From Clostridia bacterium (lineage in GTDB: Bacteria > Bacillota > Clostridia > TANB77 > CAG-508): DNA of 27,685 nt. This document shows, piece after piece, positions 16,416-24,005 of the stretch. The notes under the pieces were generated by a model. That model was not told the origin of the DNA. It saw nothing but the letters and a program-made list of their open reading frames with translations, and did no database searches. The position numbers were made by a program, and so were the translations under genes. Positions within the stretch are counted from its first letter, which is position 1. Each line of letters opens with the position of its first letter. The DNA lies in NCBI GenBank assembly GCA_900758165.1, contig CAAEQN010000102.1, positions 1 through 27,685 of the forward strand, written 5' to 3'.

Positions 16416-17735
16416 ATGAGTAAAATAGAGCCAAGAACTTTACCAGGATTTATGGAATTGCTTCCAAATGAACAAATTTTATTTAATCAAATGAAGCAAA
16501 AAATTGAAGAATCTTATAAAAGATTTGGATTTTTACCAATAGACACTCCAGTATTAGAGTTATCAGAAGTTTTACTTGCAAAGGCAGGCGGAGAAACAGA
16601 AAAACAAATATATAGATTTACCAAAGGAGATACAGATATATCTTTAAGATTTGACTTGACAGTTCCTCTTGCAAAATATGTAGCAAAAAATTATGGAAAT
16701 TTAAGTTTTCCATTTAGAAGATACCAAATAGGAAAAGTTTATAGGGGAGAGAGAGCCCAAAAAGGTAGATATAGAGAGTTTTATCAATGTGATATAGATA
16801 TTATTGGAGATGAAACTTTAGATATAATAAATGATGCAGAACTTCCTGTAATTATAGCTTACACTTTTTCTAATTTAGGATTTGATGATTTTACTATTAA
16901 AATAAATAATAGAAAAATATTAAACGGTTTATACGAAAGTATAGGACAAAAAGAGAACTCTGTTGAAATAATGAGAATTATAGATAAAATAGATAAAATT
17001 GGACAAGAAGCTGTAAAAGAAGAACTTGAAAAATTAGGACTAGACGACAAAACTATAAATACTATAATTGATTTTATAAAAATAGATGGAAGTACTAATG
17101 AAAAATTAGAAAAGCTAGAAAATTTAAAAATAAATAATGAGACATACTTAAAAGGAGTGGAAGAATTAAAATATGTAATTAAGTATATTAGACTATTTGG
17201 AATGAAAGAAGAAAATTTCACAGTAGATTTAACAATAGCAAGAGGACTTGATTATTATACAGGAACAGTATATGAGACTTTTTTAAATAATTATAGAGAA
17301 CTTGGAAGTGTTTGTTCAGGTGGTAGATATGAAAATCTAGCAGGAAATTATACAGACAAAAAGTTACCAGGCGTTGGAATTTCAATAGGTTTGACAAGAT
17401 TATTTTATAAATTAAATGAGCTAAATATTATAAAAGCAGAGAAAAAGTCTATATCAGAAATATTAATAATTCCAATGACTGATAATATAGAAAAAACATA
17501 TAAATTAGCAACAGAGTTAAGAGACTTAAATATAAATACAGAAGTATATTTAAATGATAAAAAATTAAAGGCAAAAGTTAAATATGCAGATAAATTAGAA
17601 ATACCATATATTATTGTTATAGGAGATAATGAAATAGAAGAAGGTAAAGTAAAAGTAAAAAATATGGAAACAGGCGAAGAAATAGAAACATTGCTTGATG
17701 CAAAAGAAATTTTTAAAATTATAAAAAATAACTAA
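16416..17735 (+). CDS. hisS: histidyl-tRNA synthetase
   Basis: Charges tRNA-His. The 439-residue protein opens with the common MSKIEPRTLPGFMELLP start. Class II motif 1 is near 39-47 (FLPIDTPVL), motif 2 is FRRYQIGKVYRGERAQKGRYREFYQCDIDIIG (about 100-131), and the histidine-specific segments are RFDLTVPLAKYVA (78-90) and ARGLDYYTGTVYE (275-287), with GGRYENL and PGVGISIGLTRL (motif 3) after it. The C-terminal anticodon-binding domain spans about 345-439. Presence of the GLDYYTG motif and the C-terminal domain makes it HisS rather than the paralogue HisZ. Last gene of the recJ operon, closed by a strong hairpin. Confidence 0.94.
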   Translation: MSKIEPRTLPGFMELLPNEQILFNQMKQKIEESYKRFGFLPIDTPVLELSEVLLAKAGGETEKQIYRFTKGDTDISLRFDLTVPLAKYVAKNYGNLSFPFRRYQIGKVYRGERAQKGRYREFYQCDIDIIGDETLDIINDAELPVIIAYTFSNLGFDDFTIKINNRKILNGLYESIGQKENSVEIMRIIDKIDKIGQEAVKEELEKLGLDDKTINTIIDFIKIDGSTNEKLEKLENLKINNETYLKGVEELKYVIKYIRLFGMKEENFTVDLTIARGLDYYTGTVYETFLNNYRELGSVCSGGRYENLAGNYTDKKLPGVGISIGLTRLFYKLNELNIIKAEKKSISEILIIPMTDNIEKTYKLATELRDLNINTEVYLNDKKLKAKVKYADKLEIPYIIVIGDNEIEEGKVKVKNMETGEEIETLLDAKEIFKIIKNN

Positions 17736-17746
17736 TATATTAATCT

Positions 17747-17787
17747 AAAATGAGTATGTATTCATAAGAATATATACTCATTTTTAA
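17747..17787 (+). terminator. bidirectional terminator between hisS and pgi
   Basis: AAAATGAGTATGTATTC (17747-17763) and GAATATATACTCATTTT (17768-17784) form a 17-bp stem with one G-T wobble and an ATAA loop. A and T runs on both sides make it usable from both strands, which suits the convergent hisS and pgi genes. Confidence 0.88.
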
Positions 17788-17801
17788 AATATTACTAAAA
17801 T

Positions 17802-19115
17802 TTATTTATCATAACCAGGCTTTTCTAACAATCTAAACATATTTTTCTTATAAGTTTCAACTCCAGGTTGGTTAAAAGGATTTACTCCTAATAATTTTCC
17901 TGACATTGCACATGCAAGTTCAAAAAAATAAATTAACTGTCCAATAGTGTATTCATTTAGCTCTTGCATTGTTATTAATATATTTGGAACATTACCAGAA
18001 ACATGAGCTTCTATAGTTCCTTCCATAGCCTTTTTATTTACAAAATCAAGTGACTTTCCAGATAAATAATTTAAACAATCTAAATCATCTTCGTCCAAGC
18101 CAATAGAAATGTTACTTTCAGGTATTTCTATTGATAAAACTGTTTCAAATAAATCTCTACGACCCTCCTGTATGTATTGACCTAAAGAATGTAAATCTGT
18201 TGTAAAATCTACTCCAGCAGGAAAAATTCCTTTACCATTTTTACCTTCGCTCTCACCAAATAATTGCTTCCACCATTCAGTAATATAATGCATTTTGGGT
18301 TCGTAATTAGCTAAAATTTCTATAAATTTCTCGTTTTTGTATAATATATTTCTTGCAACAGCATATCTATAACAGTCATTATAAGTTAAATCATCATCAC
18401 AGTATTTATCTTGAGCAAATCTTGCACCTTTCATTAGCTGATCAATGTCAATTCCTGCTACAGCTATAGGTAAGAGACCAACAGGAGTTAAAACAGAATA
18501 TCTTCCTCCAATATTATTTGGAATTACAAAAGTTTCATATTTTTCGCGTGTGGCTAGCTTTTTTAATGCTCCTGCTTTTTTATCTGTAGTAACATAAATT
18601 CTATTTTTTGCTTCTTCTAAACCATATTTTGACTCCATCAAATCTCTAAATATTCTAAAAGCAATAGCTGGTTCTGTTGTGGTTCCAGATTTAGAGATTA
18701 CATTTATAGAAAAATCCTTATGACTAACTAAATCTATAACATCATTAATATAATTTGAGCTTAAATTGTTTCCTACATATATTATTTGAGGAGTTTTTCT
18801 ATGTCTTTTATCTTGTAAATTATAAAAAGAATTTGTTAAAGCTTCTATTACTGCTCTAGCACCTAAATAAGAACCACCAATTCCTATTACTAACAATACA
18901 TCAGAGTCTTTTTGAATTTTTTGAGCACATTCCTTAATTTTTTTAAATTCTTTTTTATTGTATTTAGTCGGAAGCTCTAACCACCCTAAAAATTCTTGCT
19001 CATCATCTTTATTTTCATGTAGTTCTTTATGAATTTCTGAAACTTTCTTATTATACTTTTGAAGTACTTTTTCTGAAATGCCGGTGTTTTCTAAATTTAA
19101 ACTTAATCCAACCAT
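17802..19115 (-). CDS. pgi: glucose-6-phosphate isomerase
   Basis: Interconverts glucose-6-phosphate and fructose-6-phosphate. The 437 residues include the sugar-phosphate-binding segments VIGIGGSYLGARAV (76-89) and ISKSGTTTEPA (140-150), the family signature NIGGRYSVLTPVGLLP (201-216), FGESEGKNGKG with the likely catalytic Glu290, DLHSLGQYIQEGRRD with His309, and the C-terminal NPFNQPGVETYKK with the conserved Lys. Length fits the short bacterial Pgi of Bacillus type (about 445). The ATG at 19115 has GGAGG five bases upstream. Transcribed alone on the minus strand from a good promoter that overlaps a 17-bp palindrome. Fits with amylase and glucan phosphorylase in the same region. Confidence 0.95.
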   Translation of the reverse strand: MVGLSLNLENTGISEKVLQKYNKKVSEIHKELHENKDDEQEFLGWLELPTKYNKKEFKKIKECAQKIQKDSDVLLVIGIGGSYLGARAVIEALTNSFYNLQDKRHRKTPQIIYVGNNLSSNYINDVIDLVSHKDFSINVISKSGTTTEPAIAFRIFRDLMESKYGLEEAKNRIYVTTDKKAGALKKLATREKYETFVIPNNIGGRYSVLTPVGLLPIAVAGIDIDQLMKGARFAQDKYCDDDLTYNDCYRYAVARNILYKNEKFIEILANYEPKMHYITEWWKQLFGESEGKNGKGIFPAGVDFTTDLHSLGQYIQEGRRDLFETVLSIEIPESNISIGLDEDDLDCLNYLSGKSLDFVNKKAMEGTIEAHVSGNVPNILITMQELNEYTIGQLIYFFELACAMSGKLLGVNPFNQPGVETYKKNMFRLLEKPGYDK

Positions 19116-19135
19116 AAATGCCTCCTTTTTAATAC

Positions 19136-19176
19136 ATTATTGTAACAATAATATATTAAAAAAAATATATATTCAA
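19136..19176 (-). promoter_or_regulatory. pgi promoter overlapped by a 17-bp palindrome
   Basis: On the minus strand, TTGAAT (19176-19171) and TATTAT (19153-19148) are 17 bases apart. The -10 is overlapped by a perfect palindrome, arms ATTATTGT (19136-19143) and ACAATAAT (19145-19152) around one A. A protein bound there would cover the -10 and the transcription start. No named regulator is assigned. Confidence 0.55.
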
Positions 19177-19305
19177 GAGTTTTTTGAAATTTAATAAAAA
19201 CAAATTATTTTGAATCAAAAAATTTTTATTAAGAATGTTATCTAATTTAACTAGTTATAATAATTAGAGTAAAAAGTTAAATTTGATAATTAATTTACGA
19301 TAATA

Positions 19306-19334
19306 TTCATATTTACCAAATATCAGAATATATT
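19306..19334 (+). promoter_or_regulatory. possible sigma-E (mother-cell) promoter of spoIIP
   Basis: TTCATATT (19306-19313) and AATATATT (19327-19334) are 13 bases apart. They resemble the Bacillus sigma-E elements (-35 ending in ATATT, -10 CATACANT) at near-usual spacing, and SpoIIP is a known sigma-E-dependent gene in model spore formers. The AT-rich background makes chance matches likely. Confidence 0.35.
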
Positions 19335-19370
19335 ATTATATGTATCAAATGATAAAGGAGAAGTTGTTGT

Positions 19371-20594
19371 ATGCTTAATGTAACAGTTGTTAATATTAGA
19401 ACTTTAATAAAATATCTATTTTTTATTACATTAACTTCTGCATTTATTTTCTTTATGTACTCAACTTTTAAACTAAAGAAAGACAATTATGAAAGTAACA
19501 ATTCAAGTATGCAGGAATTATTAAATAAGTTTGGCAGTTATAAAACAGATAAAAATAGTAATGATAAGCAAAAGAACAATACAGAAAAAAGTAAATTTAA
19601 TATAAATATATTAAATCAAACAATTTCGGGAATAAGTGAAATAAATAATCAAAAATCTATGTTTAGTGAAATTTCCTATATAGAATCTAAAAATCCATTG
19701 CAATTTTTGCTAAATTCAGAACTTCCGGTATTAACATCTATGGTACGAACAGAGGATAATTCTAAAGATGACAATAGTTATGCAAATGCCGATACAAATA
19801 ATGCAAATAGTGTTGAACATGCAAATACAAATGTAAGTACACAAGTTATAGATAGCGGAGTAACAAATACATATACAAATGAATATAATGGAGTAGAGAT
19901 AAAAAATGGTACAAACTATACACTAACAGACGAAATGTTAAACTGTAATAACTTAAATATAAATAAATCTAATATTATTATTTTTCATACACATACTTGC
20001 GAAAGTTATACTCAAACAGAAAATTACTCTTATGAAGAAAGTGGAACATTTAGAACTACAGATTTAAATTTTTCAGTTTCAAGAGTGGGAGATATTTTAA
20101 CAGATCAGCTACTTTCTTATAATTATAATGTAATACATGACAAAACCTATCATGATTATCCAGCTTATTCAGGTTCTTATGGCAGATCTATGGCAACTGT
20201 AGAAAATTTATTAATATCTCATCCTGGTACAGACATAATTATAGACTTGCATAGAGATGCAATTGCAGACACTTCCTATGCTCCTTCAGTAAAGATAGGA
20301 GATGAAGTGGTTTCACAATTAATGTTTGTAATTGGCACTGATGGTGGAGGACTAGAGCATCCAAATTGGCAAGAAAATTTAAAATTTGCTATTTCAGTTC
20401 AAAAAAAAGCAAATGAGTTATATCCAGGACTATTTAGACCAATTTTATTAAGAAATAGCAGATATAATCAACAATTAGGTAAAGCAGCATGTATTATAGA
20501 AGTTGGTGCAACAGGTAATACATTAGAGCAATCTATGGCAAGCATGAAGTATTTAGCGCTTGTTTTAAATGAATTAAATAAAGAAAAAAATTAA
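19371..20594 (+). CDS. spoIIP: stage II sporulation protein P
   Basis: Peptidoglycan amidase/endopeptidase that, with SpoIID and SpoIIM, thins the septal wall and drives forespore engulfment. The 407 residues start with one membrane helix (about 12-31), followed by a low-complexity Asn/Ser/Asp-rich linker (about 40-175) and the SpoIIP catalytic domain (about 195-405). The zinc-site motif FHTHTCESYT (205-214) gives His206, His208 and Glu211. IDLHRDA follows, with IEVGATGNTLEQS at the end, both typical of the family. The start at 19371 has AAAGGAG ten bases upstream. No sigma-A promoter is obvious, but a sigma-E-like one is. Its presence is the only clear sporulation marker in the window. Confidence 0.92.
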   Translation: MLNVTVVNIRTLIKYLFFITLTSAFIFFMYSTFKLKKDNYESNNSSMQELLNKFGSYKTDKNSNDKQKNNTEKSKFNINILNQTISGISEINNQKSMFSEISYIESKNPLQFLLNSELPVLTSMVRTEDNSKDDNSYANADTNNANSVEHANTNVSTQVIDSGVTNTYTNEYNGVEIKNGTNYTLTDEMLNCNNLNINKSNIIIFHTHTCESYTQTENYSYEESGTFRTTDLNFSVSRVGDILTDQLLSYNYNVIHDKTYHDYPAYSGSYGRSMATVENLLISHPGTDIIIDLHRDAIADTSYAPSVKIGDEVVSQLMFVIGTDGGGLEHPNWQENLKFAISVQKKANELYPGLFRPILLRNSRYNQQLGKAACIIEVGATGNTLEQSMASMKYLALVLNELNKEKN

Positions 20595-20661
20595 ATAAAA
20601 CAAACATAAGGCAGAAAATATGCTAAAAATACGCATTTAAAGCTCAAGACGTATAAAAAAT

Positions 20662-20690
20662 TTGCATTTGTATACAATATGTGGTATAAT
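20662..20690 (+). promoter_or_regulatory. promoter of the M23 peptidase gene, with a palindromic spacer
   Basis: TTGCAT (20662-20667) and TATAAT (20685-20690) are 17 bases apart with a TGG extended -10. The spacer begins with the perfect palindrome TTGTATACAA (20668-20677). Transcription would start near 20697, leaving about 23 leader bases, which restricts the translation start to the AAAGGAG at 20707-20713. Confidence 0.65.
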
Positions 20691-20719
20691 ATATTTTGTC
20701 GCGGTAAAAGGAGAGTGAA

Positions 20720-21700
20720 ATTATTTTAAGAAATAGACTAAAATACTGCACGAAAGAGCTTTTTAAATTACTAACAATTTTTACAATAGCCCTATTTATA
20801 GTACTAGCAATAGTATTTGTAAAATATAACCCAATATATGAAGTTAAGCTAAACGACGAAATTGTAGGGTATGTTAAAAATAAAGAAGTAATGGAAAATA
20901 AAATAAAAGAAGAAGTATTAACTTCAGATAATCCATGTGCTGTGTTTACAAGCCTAAATGTAGAACCAACATATGAATTAAAATTATCAAATATAAAACA
21001 AACAGATGAAGATAAAATTGTTAAAATCTTATCTGAAAATAAAACAACAATGTATAAAGTATATGCAATAACAATCAACAATGAAGCAAAAACGTACGTA
21101 AATACTTTTGAAGAAGCAGAAAACATTATAGAAGAAATGAAATCAGAATACGAAGACTCTGTAGCAAATGTATCTGTATTAGAACAATATACTAAAAATT
21201 TAGATGATATTGGAACTGTTGAATTATCAATTGCAAAAGCAAGCATAAATACAGATTTAAAAGAAATAAGAGATGAAAAAGAAAGAATAGCAAAAGCAAC
21301 TTTTAACGGAGTATTCTTTTCTGTAAAGCCAGTTATTGGTAATATAACATCCAGATATGGTGCAGTAGAGAGTATAAGAGATCATGCTCATGGAGGATTA
21401 GATATTGCAGCACCTTATGGAACTAACATTAAAGCAGCTGCTGATGGAGTTATATCTCATGCTGGATGGATGGGTGGTTATGGTAATTTGATAATTATAG
21501 ACCATGATAATGGAGTTCAGTCTTATTATGGACACTGTAGCAAATTGTATAAAACTGTAGGAGAAAAAGTATCTGCAGGAGATATAATTGCAGCAGTAGG
21601 CTCTACAGGTCAATCAACAGGTAACCATTTACATTTTGAGATAAGATATAATGGATCAAGAGTAAATCCTCAAAAATACATTTATAATAAATTTAATTAA
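20720..21700 (+). CDS. membrane-anchored M23 (LytM) peptidase, probable AUU start
   Basis: Zinc endopeptidase predicted to cut peptidoglycan cross-bridges outside the membrane. The first ATG (20891) would lose a clear membrane helix encoded upstream in the same frame (LFKLLTIFTIALFIVLAIVF, residues 14-33). No ATG, GTG or TTG exists in frame after the ribosome binding site GGAG (20710-20713), and ATT at 20720 lies at the spacing usual here (ATT at 20723 is the alternative). With that start the protein has 326 residues. A linker domain with VYAITINNEAKTYVNTFEEAENI follows the helix. The M23 domain (about 200-320) has HGGLD (His224, Asp228), His272 and HLHFE (His303, His305), so the metal site is complete, unlike degenerate SpoIIQ forms. 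It follows spoIIP but has its own vegetative promoter, so a role in engulfment is possible, not shown. Confidence 0.85.
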   Translation: MILRNRLKYCTKELFKLLTIFTIALFIVLAIVFVKYNPIYEVKLNDEIVGYVKNKEVMENKIKEEVLTSDNPCAVFTSLNVEPTYELKLSNIKQTDEDKIVKILSENKTTMYKVYAITINNEAKTYVNTFEEAENIIEEMKSEYEDSVANVSVLEQYTKNLDDIGTVELSIAKASINTDLKEIRDEKERIAKATFNGVFFSVKPVIGNITSRYGAVESIRDHAHGGLDIAAPYGTNIKAAADGVISHAGWMGGYGNLIIIDHDNGVQSYYGHCSKLYKTVGEKVSAGDIIAAVGSTGQSTGNHLHFEIRYNGSRVNPQKYIYNKFN

Positions 21701-21728
21701 TGTTATAATAACAAATAAATAAATCAAT

Positions 21729-21823
21729 AAAAATCTTATGTTTTAAGGTAAAATTATATGTGATAAATAGCTTAATAAGCTTATGAATACATATAATTAA
21801 TAATTAAAAACATAAGGTTTTTT
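21729..21823 (+). terminator. terminator-like element of three nested palindromes
   Basis: The outer stem pairs 21729-21744 with 21807-21822, 16 bp with one wobble, core CTTATGTTTT/AAAACATAAG, and ends in six Ts (21818-21823). Inside it, AATTATATGT (21752-21761) pairs with ACATATAATT (21789-21798). At the centre AGCTTA pairs with TAAGCT (21769-21774 and 21776-21781). It will terminate M23 gene transcription, but it is much longer than other terminators here and resembles a small palindromic (MITE-like) element. Confidence 0.6.
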
Positions 21824-21873
21824 ATGTCATAATATACAACAAATTTTCGTATATAATTCACATGTTTTTCACA

Positions 21874-21899
21874 AATATATTGTATTATAACAATATATT
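21874..21899 (+). promoter_or_regulatory. palindrome upstream of the HtrA-like gene
   Basis: AATATATTGT (21874-21883) and ACAATATATT (21890-21899) are perfect 10-bp arms around ATTATA. It lies about 65 bases before the start codon, where a promoter is expected, but I could not place a convincing -35/-10 pair. A candidate operator for envelope-stress control; no regulator is assigned. Confidence 0.4.
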
Positions 21900-21961
21900 C
21901 AATCAGAATAAATATAGTGCTTATTGAATTTTGCACATAAAGAGAAAGGATTGTTGATAAA

Positions 21962-23227
21962 ATGAATGAAAATAAAGAAAATGAAGAAAAAATACCAGAT
22001 TCAGTACTAGATAGTTCTGGAAAAGAAGTTAAGGCAGTTAAACCTAACATAAAAGACAAAAGAGAATCAAAATTTAAAAAAGAGTTTGGAAAAAATATAG
22101 TAATACCATTTTGTAGTGGGGTGCTAGGAGCTGGAATTGTATTAGGAACATGTTTTGGAGTACCAAGCATAAAACAAAATTTGTTAGGTTCAAATAATTC
22201 CAATAAAAGCACTGTAACAACAAGTACAAGTACATCTAATCAAATAAATACAAAACAGATTTCATTAGAAGAGTATTCTGATACTGGAGTTGCAGTTTCA
22301 AATAAAGTACTTCCTTCAATAGTTGGTATAAAAGTAGAATATTCTATAAATTCTGTATTTACACAACAACAGGGAAAAGCTACAGCGGAGGGTTCAGGAA
22401 TTATAATAAGTGAAGATGGTTACATATTAACAAATAACCATGTCATAAATTCAAGCTCGACATCGTCTTTTTACAATATAGGAGAAGCTACAAAAGTTGG
22501 CGTTTATTTGTACAATGATAAAACAGAATATGAAGCTAAAGTAGTTGGAACAGATGAAGAAACTGATTTAGCCGTAATTAAAATAGAAAAGACAGGATTA
22601 ACAGCAGCAGAACTTGGCGATTCTGATAGTTTAGCAACAGGTGAATTTGCAATGGCAGTAGGAAATCCATTAGGAATGCAAAGTTCAGTAACAGCTGGAA
22701 TGATAAGTGCAACAGAAAGGGGAGTTACAGATACAGATGGAAAAACATACAAATTAATACAAACAGATGCAGCTATAAATTCTGGAAACAGTGGAGGAGC
22801 ATTAGTAAATAGTAAAGGACAAGTAATAGGAATAAATACACTAAAAATTGCATCTACTGGTGTAGAAGGAATGGGATTTGCCATACCAATAAATTCTGCA
22901 AAACCAATATATGAACAATTAATACAATATAATAAAGTAAAAAGACCTTATATTGGAATAACAGGAAAAGATTTAAGTCAAGAATTAGCAAGTAGAAATA
23001 ATTTAGTACAAGGAATATATGTAGTATCTGTGGAAGAATTTTCAGCAGCAGAAAAAGCAGGAATTAAACCTGGAGATGTTATTATAAAAGCAGAAGGAAA
23101 AGAAATAAAAACAATGGATGAATTAAACGAAGAAAAAAATAAACACCAGATAGGAGATACAATAAGTATAGTTGTAAATAGGAAAGGTTCAGAAAAAGAA
23201 TTAAAAATAACTTTACAAGAAAAGTAA
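21962..23227 (+). CDS. membrane-anchored HtrA/DegP-type serine protease with PDZ domain
   Basis: Degrades misfolded proteins at the outer face of the membrane. The 421 residues have a charged cytoplasmic N-terminus (1-45), one membrane helix (about 45-65, IVIPFCSGVLGAGIVLGTCF), a Ser/Thr/Asn-rich linker, a trypsin-like domain and one PDZ domain (about 330-415, with GIYVVSV and AGIKPGDVII). The catalytic triad is complete: His160 in LTNNHVI, Asp202 in ETDLAVIKI and Ser277 in NSGNSGGALVN. Single PDZ and N-terminal anchor match Gram-positive HtrA/HtrB/YyxA types. AAAGGA lies about ten bases upstream of the ATG. It is followed by a region with several hairpins. Confidence 0.93.
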   Translation: MNENKENEEKIPDSVLDSSGKEVKAVKPNIKDKRESKFKKEFGKNIVIPFCSGVLGAGIVLGTCFGVPSIKQNLLGSNNSNKSTVTTSTSTSNQINTKQISLEEYSDTGVAVSNKVLPSIVGIKVEYSINSVFTQQQGKATAEGSGIIISEDGYILTNNHVINSSSTSSFYNIGEATKVGVYLYNDKTEYEAKVVGTDEETDLAVIKIEKTGLTAAELGDSDSLATGEFAMAVGNPLGMQSSVTAGMISATERGVTDTDGKTYKLIQTDAAINSGNSGGALVNSKGQVIGINTLKIASTGVEGMGFAIPINSAKPIYEQLIQYNKVKRPYIGITGKDLSQELASRNNLVQGIYVVSVEEFSAAEKAGIKPGDVIIKAEGKEIKTMDELNEEKNKHQIGDTISIVVNRKGSEKELKITLQEK

Positions 23228-23423
23228 ATACCAAGTATTTACAATTAGTTCACAAAAAGGACAAAAATTATTGGTATTATTTAACCATAGTTAGTAGAAA
23301 GTATATATTCTAACTAACTAAAAAATAAAAACATCCCCTTTTATTTTCTAATCGATTGCCAAGAGATATATGGCAATCGATATTTTTACTTAAAATATTA
23401 AAACAAGAAACGAAGGATGTTTT
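23227..23423 (+). terminator. multi-hairpin region with terminator after the HtrA-like gene
   Basis: The clear terminator is ATCGATTGCCA (23351-23361) with TGGCAATCGAT (23371-23381), a perfect 11-bp stem followed by ATTTTT. Three more pairs surround it: AATACCAA/TTGGTATT (23227-23234 and 23271-23278), TAGTTAGTAGAA with TTCTAACTAACTA (23288-23299 and 23308-23320, one bulge), and AAAACATCC/GGATGTTTT (23328-23336 and 23415-23423), which encloses the terminator. No ORF of note lies in 23228-23502. Confidence 0.7.
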
Positions 23424-23429
23424 AATCTA

Positions 23430-23458
23430 TTGCAAAATCCTGATTATTAATATAAAAT
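23430..23458 (+). promoter_or_regulatory. probable promoter of the pilin-like gene and rnhB cluster
   Basis: TTGCAA (23430-23435) and TAAAAT (23453-23458) are 17 bases apart. Transcription would start near 23465, inside the short A-rich tandem repeat before the ribosome binding site. Confidence 0.4.
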
Positions 23459-23460
23459 AT

Positions 23461-23485
23461 AAAAGTAAAAAGTAAAAAGTAAAAA
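23461..23485 (+). repeat. short tandem repeat, 7-base unit
   Basis: About three copies of AAAAGTA precede the AAAAGGGAG ribosome binding site of the pilin-like gene. Copy-number change would alter leader length at the start of transcription, but three copies are few for a phase-variable tract. Confidence 0.45.
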
Positions 23486-23502
23486 TAAAAGGGAGATTAA
23501 TT

Positions 23503-23982
23503 ATGAAAGACAATAAAGGAATGGGAACAATAAAACTAATAATATTTGTTGTTATAATAGGACTAATTGTAGCTATGGGAGTTTATTTCTCTAGAATGAA
23601 ATATAATCAAGCAAGAATCGAAACTATAAAAACAGATATGTTACAAATTCAATGGAAATTAAAAGACTACATGGATAAGCAAACCATTAAAGGAGAAGAA
23701 AAAAAGTATTTAGGCGAGAAAGTAAGCCAAATGCAAGAAGATGAAGGGATAAAAGAATTTATAAATAAAGGAATTTTATCTAGCGAAGAATACGATAAAT
23801 ATTATGTGTTAAAGGATGAAGATTTAGCAGAAGCAACATCAGAAATAACTAATTATCAAAATTCATATTTTTTAGTTAATTATGAAAATTACGAAATTAT
23901 ATTAACAAGTGGTTTTGAATATATGAAAGGAAAAACATTATATAAACTATCAGATTTTCAAAATGTTGCAGATAAAAACTAA
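23503..23982 (+). CDS. pilin-like single-helix membrane protein, function unknown
   Basis: A 159-residue protein with the layout of a type IV pseudopilin: a short charged leader MKDNKG, a hydrophobic stretch MGTIKLIIFVVIIGLIVAMG (7-26), then a soluble, charged domain with coiled-coil-like segments (about 32-90) and a beta-rich end (about 115-155, SYFLVNYENYEIILTSG). If cleaved after Gly6, position +5 is Lys11, not the Glu that pilin processing and assembly normally need, so it may be a plain membrane anchor. No pilus assembly ATPase or prepilin peptidase lies in the window. GGGAG precedes the ATG by eight bases. rnhB starts 23 bases after its stop, so they are probably co-transcribed. Family not recognised with certainty. 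Confidence 0.75.
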   Translation: MKDNKGMGTIKLIIFVVIIGLIVAMGVYFSRMKYNQARIETIKTDMLQIQWKLKDYMDKQTIKGEEKKYLGEKVSQMQEDEGIKEFINKGILSSEEYDKYYVLKDEDLAEATSEITNYQNSYFLVNYENYEIILTSGFEYMKGKTLYKLSDFQNVADKN

Positions 23983-24005
23983 ATAAAACAAAGGGCTGAT
24001 ACAAA

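Noticed and set aside
20644..21246. 200-codon minus-strand frame over the M23 gene start
   Set aside because: The plus-strand frame encodes a recognisable membrane helix and M23 domain with a promoter and ribosome binding site; the minus frame has none of these.
23461..23485. CRISPR-like or phase-variable repeat tract
   Set aside because: Only three 7-base units with no spacers; too short for CRISPR and weak as a phase-variable tract.
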